Of a stretch of 57,246 nucleotides of DNA, positions 1-10,160 are shown piece after piece. A program made the position numbers and the translations under genes. Numbering within the stretch: the first letter of the stretch is position 1; each line of letters opens with the position of its first letter. The stretch spans positions 1-57,246 of the forward strand of contig CALFVD010000086.1 of assembly GCA_937928005.1 (NCBI GenBank), written 5' to 3'. The stretch is from an uncultured Neomegalonema sp. Lineage in GTDB: Bacteria > Pseudomonadota > Alphaproteobacteria > Rhodobacterales > Rhodobacteraceae. The notes beneath the pieces were generated by a model. The model worked only from the letters and a program-made list of their open reading frames with translations. It was not told the DNA's origin and did not search any database.

Positions 1-2
1 AT

Positions 3-1874
3 GCTGATATAGACGATAAAGACAATCACGGCATAGGAATAATGACTTCGATAGATTATGAAAAACCCATGAACAATAAAGGGCTTCAATTTCAATCAAA
101 CATTAAATATGAACTGGCCTCCCAACAATTTATTTTTATCAACCCTTATAGAAATGCAGAGTTCAACCGTGACTGGAATCTCGATCAAGTCAAAGCCTCC
201 GATGAACATTTGGGTTCTGTCTCTTTAGGCCTTTCGGCCAACGATAAGTTTCAATTTAAGTATGGTCTTGACGCTTTTAGCAGACCTGGTTTTTTTAATG
301 GATTCAAAAACGAACTTATTGGCTACTGGAAGAAAAATGGCTTCAATCTCGAGTGGAATTCTTCTTTGCTAAGTGCACGATCTTCTTTGTTAGAAAGTCA
401 ATATCTGCGTCCATATTTACATGCTTATAAATCTTTTTCAAGCCCCAAAAAGTGGACCCTAGGCGCTATTTTCCTTCAGGAAAAAAATGAAAAAAGAAGC
501 AGCAATTCTAGTTTAAGAGAAGATAGTTTTCAATTTCAACAAGTGGATGTTTATCTTGAAAATCAGGATACTTCTTCCTTACATCACCACATCAATTTGA
601 CCAGAAGAACAGATTTTTTAGCGGCATCGGAGGATCTGGAATTGGCGAATTCTGCTTGGCAATTTTTGTACAAAGGGCACTGGCAAAAAGATAAAAGTTC
701 CACCGTAAATTGGACTTTCAATTATCGAAATCTTGAAGTAGAACAAGCATTTGCCGAAAGGCAGAATTCAAAAGAAACTTACCTAGGTAGGATAGAATGG
801 AATTTCAAACCAATGAAGGGTTTATTGACTGGTCTGAGTACCTATGAAATAGGTTCAGGTCAAGAAGCTAAAACAAGATTCAATTACCTCGAAGTGGAAC
901 CCGGGCAAGGAACTTTTCAATGGATTGATTACAATCAGGATAGTATTCAACAAGTCAATGAATTTGAAATTGCAGTCAATAGGGATCAAGCTCAATTCGT
1001 GCGATTCAACCTCCCTACAAATGAATATATTCTAACTAATAGTGTGCTTTTCAACCAAAGCTTGAACATCAATCCGAGAATCCTTTTAGATGATGCTAAA
1101 GGAATCAAAAAAATGATTTCAAAGTTGTCCACACAATCCAATTTTAAGATCAACCAGAAAAACATGGATAGCCGTCCTCTATGGAATCCGCTAGCCTTGG
1201 ATCTGGAGAATGAATCATTGATCAATGCAGCAGTTCTAGTAAGAAATGTCTTGTTTTTTCAACGGGCCAATAGAAAATTTAACGCCTATTTAGGGTCGAA
1301 TGTCATTAAAAATAAAATTAATCTTGATGTGGGTAGTCAAGGAAGTGAAACCAATGAACAGTTTTTGCACTATGAACTTAGGATCACAGAAAAACTAAAC
1401 CACATTAATGAACTCACAAAAGGTATTTTTTCGAATAGGTCAAACTTTTTTCTTTTGAAGAATTTCGATCTAGCATATTGGGGGCTTTCTCCCAGTTTAA
1501 AATTTCTTGTCAGCCAGCAGATAAATGCTGAACTCTCTTACAACCTTTCGGAAAGTAAAAATGTCTATGAAGGTAGTGATGAAAAGTTTGAGAAAAATCA
1601 GCTGGGCATTTCATTCAATTATCAGCAAAAAATTGATTTTTCAATAAGTGGAGGTTTTTCATACGCTTCGGTAAATTTTACAGGAAACCAAAATGGACCT
1701 GTGGCTTTTCAGATGCTGGATGGGCTTCGAAGAGGTAAGAATTACCTCTGGAATTTGCAGCTAAATAAGAACATCGCTAAGAACCTAATTCTAAGCTTAA
1801 ATTATGAAGGCCGTAAAACAGGCTTGTTGAATCTGGTCCATTTGGGTGATATTCAGCTAAAAGCGTCTTTTTAA
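3..1874 (+). CDS. C-terminal part of a large outer-membrane beta-barrel protein (5' end outside window)
   Basis: The frame is open at the left edge, so the first ATG at 42 is probably internal and the true start lies upstream. The visible 620 or so residues are rich in alternating polar/aromatic stretches and end in LQLNK...IQLKASF, with a terminal Phe as in many outer-membrane barrels. The segment WIDYNQDSIQQVNEFEIA followed by a PTNEYI motif resembles a region I associate with large uncharacterised Bacteroidota surface proteins. No enzymatic motif is visible. Function unknown; outer-membrane location is inferred from composition and the C-terminus. The next gene starts 94 bases downstream on the same strand. 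Confidence 0.6.
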   Translation, partial: ADIDDKDNHGIGIMTSIDYEKPMNNKGLQFQSNIKYELASQQFIFINPYRNAEFNRDWNLDQVKASDEHLGSVSLGLSANDKFQFKYGLDAFSRPGFFNGFKNELIGYWKKNGFNLEWNSSLLSARSSLLESQYLRPYLHAYKSFSSPKKWTLGAIFLQEKNEKRSSNSSLREDSFQFQQVDVYLENQDTSSLHHHINLTRRTDFLAASEDLELANSAWQFLYKGHWQKDKSSTVNWTFNYRNLEVEQAFAERQNSKETYLGRIEWNFKPMKGLLTGLSTYEIGSGQEAKTRFNYLEVEPGQGTFQWIDYNQDSIQQVNEFEIAVNRDQAQFVRFNLPTNEYILTNSVLFNQSLNINPRILLDDAKGIKKMISKLSTQSNFKINQKNMDSRPLWNPLALDLENESLINAAVLVRNVLFFQRANRKFNAYLGSNVIKNKINLDVGSQGSETNEQFLHYELRITEKLNHINELTKGIFSNRSNFFLLKNFDLAYWGLSPSLKFLVSQQINAELSYNLSESKNVYEGSDEKFEKNQLGISFNYQQKIDFSISGGFSYASVNFTGNQNGPVAFQMLDGLRRGKNYLWNLQLNKNIAKNLILSLNYEGRKTGLLNLVHLGDIQLKASF

Positions 1875-1968
1875 AGAATTATTCAATCATTTCGCCTAAT
1901 AGTCAGCTATTCGATAATTAATAAAAGAATTTAAATTTATCTTTGGTAAAACATCTAAAATCTTAAAA

Positions 1969-4900
1969 ATGAAGATCTATTTTACATTATTCCTTTCTTT
2001 AATTTTTGGTCTTTCAATTCTCAGCGCTCAAGACGGAGCGAACTTCTGGAAATCGGTTGATGAGTCACAAATAAGTGTTCCAAAAAACAAAACCTACGAT
2101 GCACCTCCAACAGAAGTTGAGCATTTTAAGTTCGATGTTGAAGCATTAAGAAAAGTGCTTCAAAAAGCACCGATGGAATATACCGAAGAAGCAAAAAGCA
2201 GAAACCTATTGGTTGACTTCCCATTAATGAATGGTGAGTTTGAAACTTTTGCTGTTGTTGAGTCTCCGGTTTTCGCGCCCGAGCTTGGTGCAAAATATCC
2301 TAACATAAGATCTTTTAGAGGGATTAGCATCAACAATAAATTAAACAGCATTAGATTCGATTATTCCCCTTTCGGATTTCATGGTTCTATCCAAACCCTG
2401 GATGGAAATATCTATATAGATCCATATGCTCATGGACAAGAAGAATTTTATATTGCGTACCCTACAAAAACGATTGACAGATCTAACAGTGAGCTACAGA
2501 CTTCTTGTGGATGGCTCGAAAGAGATAATCTTCAATTCACAGAAGAAAACACGAATGAAGTTAAAGCCGACAGGACGCTTAAGAGCGCAGGCGATCCAGT
2601 ATTTCTAAGAGTCTATAGACTAGCCCTTGCTTGTACTGGCGAATTCGGCCAATCCTACGGTGGTGGCGACCTTGAAGCTGTGAATGCTATTTACAATACC
2701 GCCTTGACCAGGTTAAATCAATTATGGGAAGCCGAAGTGGCCATCAAAATGGAACTTATTCCGGACAATGACAATTTGGTTTATCTAGATCCTGTAACAG
2801 ATCCTTATAATAATGCCGATGAAGGAAGAGGTTTATTGAATCAAAATGTCACTGTGTTTCCTCAATCTGGAATCATGAATGATTGGTACGATATAGGTCA
2901 TGTATTTACTATTAGATGTAATGATGTGGGAGGAGTAGCAGGTGGTACTGTTTGTTCTGATGCCAAGATGAGAGGAGTAACTTGTCATTCCAGTAACAAT
3001 ATCGAAGCTACTGCCATAAGAGTAATGGCACATGAGATCGGACATCAATTTTCATGTGGACACTCTTGGAATAACTGTCCGGGCAGTGCAGATCAATTGA
3101 GTGCTTCCAATGCTTTTGAACCTGGTTCTGGTTCTACGATCATGTCTTATGCAGGTGCCTGTGGCTCTGACAATAACGTTCAAGGTTTTCCTGATCCGTA
3201 TTACAACATCAGCTCTCTGGAAGATTTTATAAATTTCAGTCGTACTGGTGGTGGAAGTTGTGGAATGTTAAGACAGACTGGCAACACAGAACCAGATTTA
3301 AAATTGGACTATGAGAATGATTTTTACATTCCACTTTATACTCCATTTGAGCTCACCGCTTCTGCGACTGATGCAGAAGGAGATGCTTTGACTTATTGTT
3401 GGGAACAATACGGCACAACAAGTGTAGGATGTGTATTAGGAACTCCTACAGCTGATTGTCCTGGTTTCAGATCTTTTTCTCCAACAACTGATCCTACTAG
3501 AACATTTCCACAAAAACAAAGCTTAATTACAAATACAAACAATAGAACTGAAGTCTTACCTGGCTATTCCAGAGATTATAGTTTTACATGCACCGTTCGA
3601 GACAATAACCCGGAAGCAGGTGCTACCATTTGGGATGTGGTGAAATTTAAATCTACAGATACAGCAGGGCCATTCAAAGTTGTATTCCCTAACAATTTAA
3701 CTCATTCATTGGAAGTTGGAAAATATCAAGAAATACAATGGGATGTTGCGAATACTGATGTGGCTCCAATCAATGCTAAATTCGTTGACATCTGGTTGTC
3801 CACAAATGGTGGTTGGGATTTTACCGAAAAAATTGTTTCTAGAGCCATAAATGATGGTTCTGAGTTTATTGTGGTTCCAGATTTTGTTACCAACGATGCA
3901 AGAATTAAGATCAAGGCTTCTGACAACATCTTTTTCGATATTTCAGCTACAAATTTTGAAATCCTTGCACCATCGGCTCCAAACTTCAGCCTTGATGTTT
4001 TTCCAAAAGAACAAGGAGTGTGTTTGCCTGCAGTGGCGGAAGTTGATATCGTTACTGGAGCAGTCTTAGATTTTAATAGCCCAGTAGAATTCAGTATTGT
4101 AGATGGAGTTCCTATGGATGTGACTGCGACTCTAGAAAGTAATTCTGTGAATCCTGAGGAGGATACAAAGCTTTTCGTTGATTTCAGCAATTACACTTCT
4201 GAAGAAGAAGTTAACATCGTCATTCAGGCTGCTGCCATGGGTGTCGATACCGTTTTCAGAACAGTTACTTTTGTTCCTGTTTCAAATGATTATACAGACA
4301 TGGCACTCATGTCACCAGCAGATGGTGAATCAGGATTAGGAGGTTCACCAGAATTTAATTGGACGGCTTCTGCCGCTGCTAATACTTACAGCATTCAAAT
4401 CGCTACTAATCCCGCTTTTGGAGCAGATGACATCATAGATTCGGCATTTGGCATTTCTGCCAATAGTTTTTCTCCTTCAGTAATTCTTGATCCGACTCAA
4501 TTGTACTATTGGAGAGTTATTCCAGAAAACGAATGTGGCTTAGGGCCCCAAAGTGATATTTTCGCTTTCCATACCGAAACTTTAACTTGTACTTCAGAGG
4601 AGAGTAATGATACCCCAATCAATATATCACAGTCAGGTACTGCAGAATTTGTATCTAAAATCAATATCCTAGAGGATGGAACAATCAATGACATCAACAT
4701 TAGAGATCTTAGAGGTAATCATGAATATTTTTCAGACCTCGAATTGGTCCTGGTAGCTCCTGATAAAACAAGGGTAACCCTATTAAAAAATAATTGCTTA
4801 GGTTCTAGTTTCGCCTTTGATCTGGATTTAGACCAAGATGCACCTTCCACAATATTATGTCCACCTGTAGGTACATTCAAACCAGTGGGAGATTTGGATG

Positions 4901-5631
4901 AATTGTTGGGTAAATCTACTATGGGAGAATGGCAATTATTGATCAATGATCTTGAAGCTGGAAGTGCAGGCTCAATAAAAAATTGGTCAATCGAATTTTG
5001 TTCTAATGTAAACTTGAATAATCCTTCTTTATTACAAAATGAAACTCTTCCTTGTAACCCTGGTTCTAGGAATACCATCGATAATGACTTTTTAGAAGTG
5101 CAAGGAACCGATGTAGAAAACTGGCAATTGGTTTACACATTGGTCTCAGTGCCTACAAATGGAGAATTATTAAAAGAAGGTGTAGCAATGCAAGTTGGAG
5201 ATACTTTCTCTCAAAGCAACATCAATTGGTTCGGAATGAAATACCAACATGATGGTAGCAATACTACTACCGATGGCTTTTTATTTACCATTATAGATGG
5301 TAATGGTGGTTGGACTGGAACACATAAATTTAACATTGAAATTGATGAAAATTTCTCTGTCAGCAATGATGAAGTTATCGCTGATGACCTCATCACAGTA
5401 TTCCCGAATCCTGCTAATGATGTTCTTAATGTACGTTTGGAAAAGCCATTTGCGGAAAGCACCTTGATCGAACTATTTGATATGAATGGTCGATTGATTC
5501 AAACTCATAATTTAGCACCAGGACAAGTTAAGTTGGATCTTGACCTTAACAACTTGAATGCTGCTTTATATTTCTTGAGGTTCGAATCTGCATTAAAGGT
5601 TGGATCAAAGAAATTTACCATCGCCAGATAA
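1969..5631 (+). CDS. Secreted reprolysin-like zinc metalloprotease with P domain and T9SS sorting domain
   Basis: A 1220-residue exported protease. An N-terminal signal peptide (MKIYFTLFLSLIFGLSILSA) is followed by a pro-region. The metzincin zinc motif HEIGHQFSCGH lies at residues 355-365, with a following GSTIMSYAG Met-turn, as in reprolysin-type (M12B-like) proteases. Then come Ig/FN3-like beta domains (about 600-870), a proprotein-convertase P domain (about 885-1010, ending KNWSIEFCS) and a C-terminal type A T9SS sorting domain beginning VFPNPANDVLNV. Family knowledge predicts export by Sec, transfer across the outer membrane by T9SS and cleavage of the C-terminal domain. The substrate is unknown. 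The start is set by the signal peptide; a possible Bacteroidota -7 element TATCTTTG lies at 1938-1945, without a convincing -33 box. Confidence 0.9.
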   Translation: MKIYFTLFLSLIFGLSILSAQDGANFWKSVDESQISVPKNKTYDAPPTEVEHFKFDVEALRKVLQKAPMEYTEEAKSRNLLVDFPLMNGEFETFAVVESPVFAPELGAKYPNIRSFRGISINNKLNSIRFDYSPFGFHGSIQTLDGNIYIDPYAHGQEEFYIAYPTKTIDRSNSELQTSCGWLERDNLQFTEENTNEVKADRTLKSAGDPVFLRVYRLALACTGEFGQSYGGGDLEAVNAIYNTALTRLNQLWEAEVAIKMELIPDNDNLVYLDPVTDPYNNADEGRGLLNQNVTVFPQSGIMNDWYDIGHVFTIRCNDVGGVAGGTVCSDAKMRGVTCHSSNNIEATAIRVMAHEIGHQFSCGHSWNNCPGSADQLSASNAFEPGSGSTIMSYAGACGSDNNVQGFPDPYYNISSLEDFINFSRTGGGSCGMLRQTGNTEPDLKLDYENDFYIPLYTPFELTASATDAEGDALTYCWEQYGTTSVGCVLGTPTADCPGFRSFSPTTDPTRTFPQKQSLITNTNNRTEVLPGYSRDYSFTCTVRDNNPEAGATIWDVVKFKSTDTAGPFKVVFPNNLTHSLEVGKYQEIQWDVANTDVAPINAKFVDIWLSTNGGWDFTEKIVSRAINDGSEFIVVPDFVTNDARIKIKASDNIFFDISATNFEILAPSAPNFSLDVFPKEQGVCLPAVAEVDIVTGAVLDFNSPVEFSIVDGVPMDVTATLESNSVNPEEDTKLFVDFSNYTSEEEVNIVIQAAAMGVDTVFRTVTFVPVSNDYTDMALMSPADGESGLGGSPEFNWTASAAANTYSIQIATNPAFGADDIIDSAFGISANSFSPSVILDPTQLYYWRVIPENECGLGPQSDIFAFHTETLTCTSEESNDTPINISQSGTAEFVSKINILEDGTINDINIRDLRGNHEYFSDLELVLVAPDKTRVTLLKNNCLGSSFAFDLDLDQDAPSTILCPPVGTFKPVGDLDELLGKSTMGEWQLLINDLEAGSAGSIKNWSIEFCSNVNLNNPSLLQNETLPCNPGSRNTIDNDFLEVQGTDVENWQLVYTLVSVPTNGELLKEGVAMQVGDTFSQSNINWFGMKYQHDGSNTTTDGFLFTIIDGNGGWTGTHKFNIEIDENFSVSNDEVIADDLITVFPNPANDVLNVRLEKPFAESTLIELFDMNGRLIQTHNLAPGQVKLDLDLNNLNAALYFLRFESALKVGSKKFTIAR

Positions 5632-5648
5632 AAATTATCCACACCCTT

Positions 5649-5685
5649 AAAAAAGCCAAGCAGACTAGTTTTGCTTGGCTTTTTT
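5649..5685. terminator. Bidirectional intrinsic terminator
   Basis: A perfect 14-bp inverted repeat (AAAAAAGCCAAGCA / TGCTTGGCTTTTTT) with a 9-nt loop sits between the convergent protease and MATE genes. It has a T-run on both strands and should stop transcription from both sides. Confidence 0.9.
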
Positions 5686-5696
5686 ATTTATTGCCC

Positions 5697-6989
5697 TCAA
5701 GCTAGAGATTCTCTTTTTATAAAATATTGAATGCTTTGAATTATGCCTCTACTGGCAAGGAATAATAATAACATCATCCAAAGTCCATCATTGCCAAACC
5801 AATCTATCATAAAGTAAGAGGAAGCATTGAATAGGAGAAATGAAAACAACATAGACCACAACATGGCTTTCGAAGCCGTAAGGCCAACAAAAATTCCATC
5901 CCAAATATAGCTTGCCATGGCGATGACCGGGAATAGATACATCCATTTTAGATAAGGTAAAGATTCTCGGATCAGTTGTGCATCATCTGTAAATAAGCTC
6001 AGGAAAAATTCACCGGAGGATAAATACAAGAAGGCAAAAAATATAGCGATCAAAAATCCCCAAAGAAAACTCAATTTTATTGCCTTATTTAAGCTTTCTG
6101 GTTCTTGCTTACCCTTGTACTTGCCTACGAGGCTCTCTGCTGCAAAAGCAAAACCATCAATTCCATAGGACATCCAATTGACGAATTGAAGTAAAATCAC
6201 ATTTACGGCAAGTATAGTGGTACCTTGTTCAGAGGAGTATTTATAAAAAAGTGCAAAAACAACTGTCAGGCATATGGTTCTGATAAAGATATCCAAGTTC
6301 AATTTCAAAAAATGACTAAAAGCCTTGAACTGAAAAATTGAGCTTGTTACTGCAGCCTTTAAGTAAGATCTATATTTAAAAGCCAGAAGAATAAGGGCAA
6401 ATAATAAACTGGCAAATTGTGCGATGATCGTAGCATAGGCTAAGCCAGCAACTCCCATATCAAATTTAAAAACAAATAGCAGGTTCAGCGTGATGTTGAT
6501 GCTAACTCCAAATACCGTTAAGATAAGAGGATAGATCGCGTTTTGCATTCCGAAAAACCAGCCCATCAGAGCCATTAGACAAAGTGTGGCGGGTGCTGCG
6601 ACAATTCTGATTCTATAATAAGTCGATACCAATTCATACTGTTCAGGTTTTATGCTTAATAAACCAAATCCTAGACTTTCAATAATGTTATGAAACAAAA
6701 GCAAAACTAAACCTATAAGTATGGAGAGAAAAACACCTCTTCCCAAATGGGCAGACATTTCCTGAGTTTTATCCGCACCATAAGATTGTGCGGTAAGGCC
6801 GGTGGTTCCCATGCGAAGGAATCCAAAATTCCAATAAAGAAAACTAAATAACATACTCCCTATTCCAATTGCAGCTATGTGAATGGCAGAAAATCTCCCC
6901 ATGATCATCGTATCGATGGAACTTTGTAATGGAATTACTAAATTGCTCAATACATTAGGAATAGCGAGCTTTAGGATATCTTTATTCAT
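5697..6989 (-). CDS. MATE family efflux transporter
   Basis: A 430-residue polytopic membrane protein with about twelve hydrophobic segments, the usual MATE length and layout. The N-terminus (LKLAIPNVLSNLVIPLQSSIDTMIMGR) and the stretch GTTGLTAQSYGA match the first helices of the DinF/NorM superfamily. MATE proteins export cationic drugs or metabolites using Na+ or H+ gradients; the substrate and coupling ion cannot be read from the sequence. It converges on the protease gene across the shared terminator and is divergent from the PASTA gene, with 82 bases between the two starts. Confidence 0.9.
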   Translation of the reverse strand: MNKDILKLAIPNVLSNLVIPLQSSIDTMIMGRFSAIHIAAIGIGSMLFSFLYWNFGFLRMGTTGLTAQSYGADKTQEMSAHLGRGVFLSILIGLVLLLFHNIIESLGFGLLSIKPEQYELVSTYYRIRIVAAPATLCLMALMGWFFGMQNAIYPLILTVFGVSINITLNLLFVFKFDMGVAGLAYATIIAQFASLLFALILLAFKYRSYLKAAVTSSIFQFKAFSHFLKLNLDIFIRTICLTVVFALFYKYSSEQGTTILAVNVILLQFVNWMSYGIDGFAFAAESLVGKYKGKQEPESLNKAIKLSFLWGFLIAIFFAFLYLSSGEFFLSLFTDDAQLIRESLPYLKWMYLFPVIAMASYIWDGIFVGLTASKAMLWSMLFSFLLFNASSYFMIDWFGNDGLWMMLLLFLASRGIIQSIQYFIKRESLA

Positions 6990-7071
6990 ATATAGGTCAA
7001 CAATTTATATTTTTTGCTAAGTTTTCTATAATTTCCACCCTAGTTTCAAAGCTTTATTAAAATTGGAATAA

Positions 7072-7887
7072 ATGAAAAAGATAGGAAGAGAAATATGGTT
7101 ATTTCTTTCTAGCAAAGTTTTTCTGAAAAACTTCGTATTGATCATGGGTTTGATCGGTATTTGCCTTTTCATTTGTTTTAGTTGGATGAAGGTATATACC
7201 AAGCATGGCAAATCATACGAAGTCAACAATTTTATCGGCAAAGATTTGGAGCAAGCTAAAAATGAAGCAAAAGAACATAACTTTAATTTGGTGCTTTTGG
7301 ACTCAACTTATATTCCGGGTCGAAAGCCTAACGTTGTCCTTGAACAGAACCCTCTACCTGGCTCAATGGTAAAAGAAAATCGTACCATCTATCTAAGCAT
7401 CACCAAGATGATCGCTGACGAAATTGAACTTCCTGATCTTGTTGGAAATTATGATGCAAATAATTATCAAAGAAAACTCCAAAGGAAGGGCTTCCAAGCA
7501 TCCATTGCAAAAGAAGTTTTCGATGAAATGCTCGCTCCAAACACGATACTTTATGTTCAGTACAATGGCAAACAATACACAGACGATGACATACGCAAAG
7601 GTGTAAAAGTTCCAAAAGGAGAAAATGTCGAATTAGTGGTCTCTAAAAGATCAAGTGTAATGGTCGATATGCCTGATCTAATGTGTATGAAATATTCAGA
7701 AGCTAAATTCCTCTTGCAAACATATGATTTAAACATCGGAAACATTGTTCCAGATGCAACAGTACAGAATGAAAAACAGGCTTTTATTTGGAAACAAAAT
7801 CCAGGCTATTCCAGTGGTAAAATGCTGAGAAAAGGTGAAGCTGTTAATTTATATCTTACCCAGTACAAACCAAGTAATTGTAACTGA
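7072..7887 (+). CDS. Membrane-anchored PASTA domain protein
   Basis: A 271-residue protein with a short cytoplasmic N-terminus, one membrane helix (about residues 18-42) and three PASTA repeats outside: about 46-112 (VNNFIGKDLEQAKNEAKEH), 117-190 (ELPDLVGNYDANNY) and 195-265 (DMPDLMCMKYSEAKFLL). PASTA domains bind muropeptides or beta-lactams in Ser/Thr kinases and penicillin-binding proteins. Here no kinase or transpeptidase domain is attached and none lies next door. This stand-alone form is common in Bacteroidota and its role is not known to me; a cell-wall scaffold or sensor is an inference. Confidence 0.88.
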   Translation: MKKIGREIWLFLSSKVFLKNFVLIMGLIGICLFICFSWMKVYTKHGKSYEVNNFIGKDLEQAKNEAKEHNFNLVLLDSTYIPGRKPNVVLEQNPLPGSMVKENRTIYLSITKMIADEIELPDLVGNYDANNYQRKLQRKGFQASIAKEVFDEMLAPNTILYVQYNGKQYTDDDIRKGVKVPKGENVELVVSKRSSVMVDMPDLMCMKYSEAKFLLQTYDLNIGNIVPDATVQNEKQAFIWKQNPGYSSGKMLRKGEAVNLYLTQYKPSNCN

Positions 7888-7956
7888 TTTTGCCGTATTT
7901 TGGGCAACATTAAATTTAGCCTTGCGTTCCTTCATAGTAGGCTTAAATACTCGTAA

Positions 7957-9861
7957 ATGCGCATAATATATACCGTTTTACTGGCTTTGATCAACATGTC
8001 TTTAGTTGCACAGATCACTACTGTGTCGAGTGATTTTAATTATCTCGTATATAATGAATTCGTCAAGCAGCAATTACAGACTACTTTGCGAGCTGCTCCT
8101 GACACCTTGGATCTTCCTTTTTTCGACGATTTTGCTTATCCAGGTCCTTACCCTGATCAAAATTCTTGGATTGACAATAATGTATTCATCAACAACAGCA
8201 TTGGTGAAAATCCGCCTTCAGTTGGTATGGCAAGTTTTGATGGATTGAGCAGTGGAGGGACTCCATATGGAGGACTGAGTGGTAAAGCAGATTATTTGAC
8301 AAGTACTTTTTTAGACCTTTCTTCTTTTAGTGCAGATGATAACGTCTATCTAAGTTTTTATATTCAAGCTGGTGGAAATGGTGATTCACCTGAGGTCAAT
8401 GATAGTTTGTTGGTAGAGTTTAAAAACAGTTCTGAGGAATGGGAAAAGATAGAAGCTTATTCGAAAGAAGATGTAGTCGGTGGTTTTCAATTTAAAGCCA
8501 TTCCTGTTTTAAACGACGACTACTTTCACCAAGGATTTCAATTTCGTTTTGTGAACATCGCAGAATATAGTTTTGAAGATTTCTGGCACCTAGACTATGT
8601 AAAACTAGTCCCCAATGGTAGCGATGTTGCATTTTCGCAGGATATTGCTTTCGTACAAGAACCTTCGAATTTTTTACGCAATTACAATTCAATGCCGTGG
8701 CATCAATTTATTGAGAATGTACAAGGTGAACTCAATGATGAAATGGACATTTCTCTTTTCAATCATTTTGATGAAACCAATTCCGCTGAACCTAGTTCAT
8801 TTTCTCTTATTGAAAGCAATACCGGTTTAAGTGTAATCGATGAACCTGAACTTTTAAAGCTTGATGGTAGTGTAAACCAAAAAGATGTGCCATCCAATCA
8901 GCTTGTGGAATATACAAATCCTCTTCCGGCTTTCGCCAATGCCATCGATAATCCAGCCTTTGACAATGAAGATGTTTTGGAATTCATATTTTCTTACGAA
9001 TTCGAACAGAATGAAGAAACTAACCTAACTTCAGCAAATAACAAAGTTTCTCGAAAAACCATCTTTGATAACTATTTAGCTTACGATGATGGAACAGGAG
9101 AATCTAATTTAGCAGCTCAAGGTGCCGGTACTCAACTAGCAGTCAAATTTACGACCAATGTCGGCGACTCTCTGAAAGCTGTACAATTCCATATTCCTCA
9201 TCTCAATGGCAATGTTGAAAATCAATTTTTCAACCTTAAAATTTGGATTGATGACCTCGAATCAGATCCGATATTCGATAGAGACTTGCTGAGACCTTTT
9301 TATGTAGATAATGTTTTTGATACTTTGCAAGGCTTTACCTCTTACAGGCTAGAAGATTTTGCGGGTGTCGAACAAGCTCTGTTTATACCTAAAGGAGATT
9401 TTTATGTAGGTTGGCAGCAAGTCAATGATGAAAATGAAAATGCCATACCCTTGGGATATGATTTAAACTCCCCGAATGGTTTTGATAAGATTTTCCAAAA
9501 CCTCGGTGGAGGATGGGAGCCTCTAGCTTCTTTTAATAAGAAAGGCAGTTTAATGATCAGACCTGTATTAGGGAATGAGCCTGCTATAAATACAGAGGTC
9601 ATTGAAGTAGAAGAAGAACTGGCCGAAGACTTTCTCCTATCTCCTAATCCAAATAATGGACAGATCAGCCTTCGATTAAAAGAAGGTGATATCCATTCTT
9701 ATAGCATAAGTGTTCATGACATGTTAGGCAAAATTGCCTTTTATCAAAGAGAGGCCAAAGAAAATATAACTTTAGGGCTTCCAAATGGTTATTATATGGT
9801 AAGCCTACAAAACAGGGCAAGTAGATTAACTTACACTAAAAAGATAATTATTAATCAATAA
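7957..9861 (+). CDS. Secreted protein with T9SS type A sorting domain, function unknown
   Basis: A 634-residue protein with a signal peptide (MRIIYTVLLALINMSLVAQ). A beta-rich body follows, with a jelly-roll-like stretch (LPFFDDFAYPGPYPDQNSWI ... LDYVKLVPNG), and the C-terminus is LLSPNPNNGQISLRL ... YTKKIIINQ, a T9SS type A sorting domain. No catalytic motif is visible. Surface display or release through T9SS follows from the sorting domain; the body may be adhesive or carbohydrate-binding, which is inference. Its stop overlaps the start of the next gene (TAATG), so the two are likely translated together. Confidence 0.85.
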   Translation: MRIIYTVLLALINMSLVAQITTVSSDFNYLVYNEFVKQQLQTTLRAAPDTLDLPFFDDFAYPGPYPDQNSWIDNNVFINNSIGENPPSVGMASFDGLSSGGTPYGGLSGKADYLTSTFLDLSSFSADDNVYLSFYIQAGGNGDSPEVNDSLLVEFKNSSEEWEKIEAYSKEDVVGGFQFKAIPVLNDDYFHQGFQFRFVNIAEYSFEDFWHLDYVKLVPNGSDVAFSQDIAFVQEPSNFLRNYNSMPWHQFIENVQGELNDEMDISLFNHFDETNSAEPSSFSLIESNTGLSVIDEPELLKLDGSVNQKDVPSNQLVEYTNPLPAFANAIDNPAFDNEDVLEFIFSYEFEQNEETNLTSANNKVSRKTIFDNYLAYDDGTGESNLAAQGAGTQLAVKFTTNVGDSLKAVQFHIPHLNGNVENQFFNLKIWIDDLESDPIFDRDLLRPFYVDNVFDTLQGFTSYRLEDFAGVEQALFIPKGDFYVGWQQVNDENENAIPLGYDLNSPNGFDKIFQNLGGGWEPLASFNKKGSLMIRPVLGNEPAINTEVIEVEEELAEDFLLSPNPNNGQISLRLKEGDIHSYSISVHDMLGKIAFYQREAKENITLGLPNGYYMVSLQNRASRLTYTKKIIINQ

Positions 9862-10157
9862 TGGATATTACTGTACAAGAACTAAAGACAAAATTAGAAG
9901 CAAAAGAAGAATTTCTTTTTATTGATGTTAGAGAAACTCATGAATATGAGGAATTCAATCTTGGCGCGAAATTGATACCCTTAGGTGACGTTATGATGGC
10001 CTTAGCAGAATTGGATGCTTATAAAGATAGTGAGGTAGTTGTGCATTGCAGATCTGGAAAAAGAAGTGCCATGGCCCAACATATTATGAAGGAAGCAGGT
10101 TTCAAAAATGTAAGAAATCTTACTGGCGGCGTTCTTGCCTGGCAGGAATTGTATTAA
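9861..10157 (+). CDS. Single-domain rhodanese-like sulfurtransferase
   Basis: A 98-residue cytoplasmic rhodanese domain. FIDVRETHEYEEFN and the active loop VVVHCRSGKRSA place the catalytic Cys at residue 63; the C-terminal NLTGGVLAWQ is also typical. Such GlpE-like proteins carry sulfur as a cysteine persulfide. It overlaps the T9SS gene upstream by one base (TAATG), which suggests coupling but no obvious functional link. It converges on the SPOR gene with a 3-base gap. Confidence 0.93.
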   Translation: MDITVQELKTKLEAKEEFLFIDVRETHEYEEFNLGAKLIPLGDVMMALAELDAYKDSEVVVHCRSGKRSAMAQHIMKEAGFKNVRNLTGGVLAWQELY

Positions 10158-10160
10158 AAA

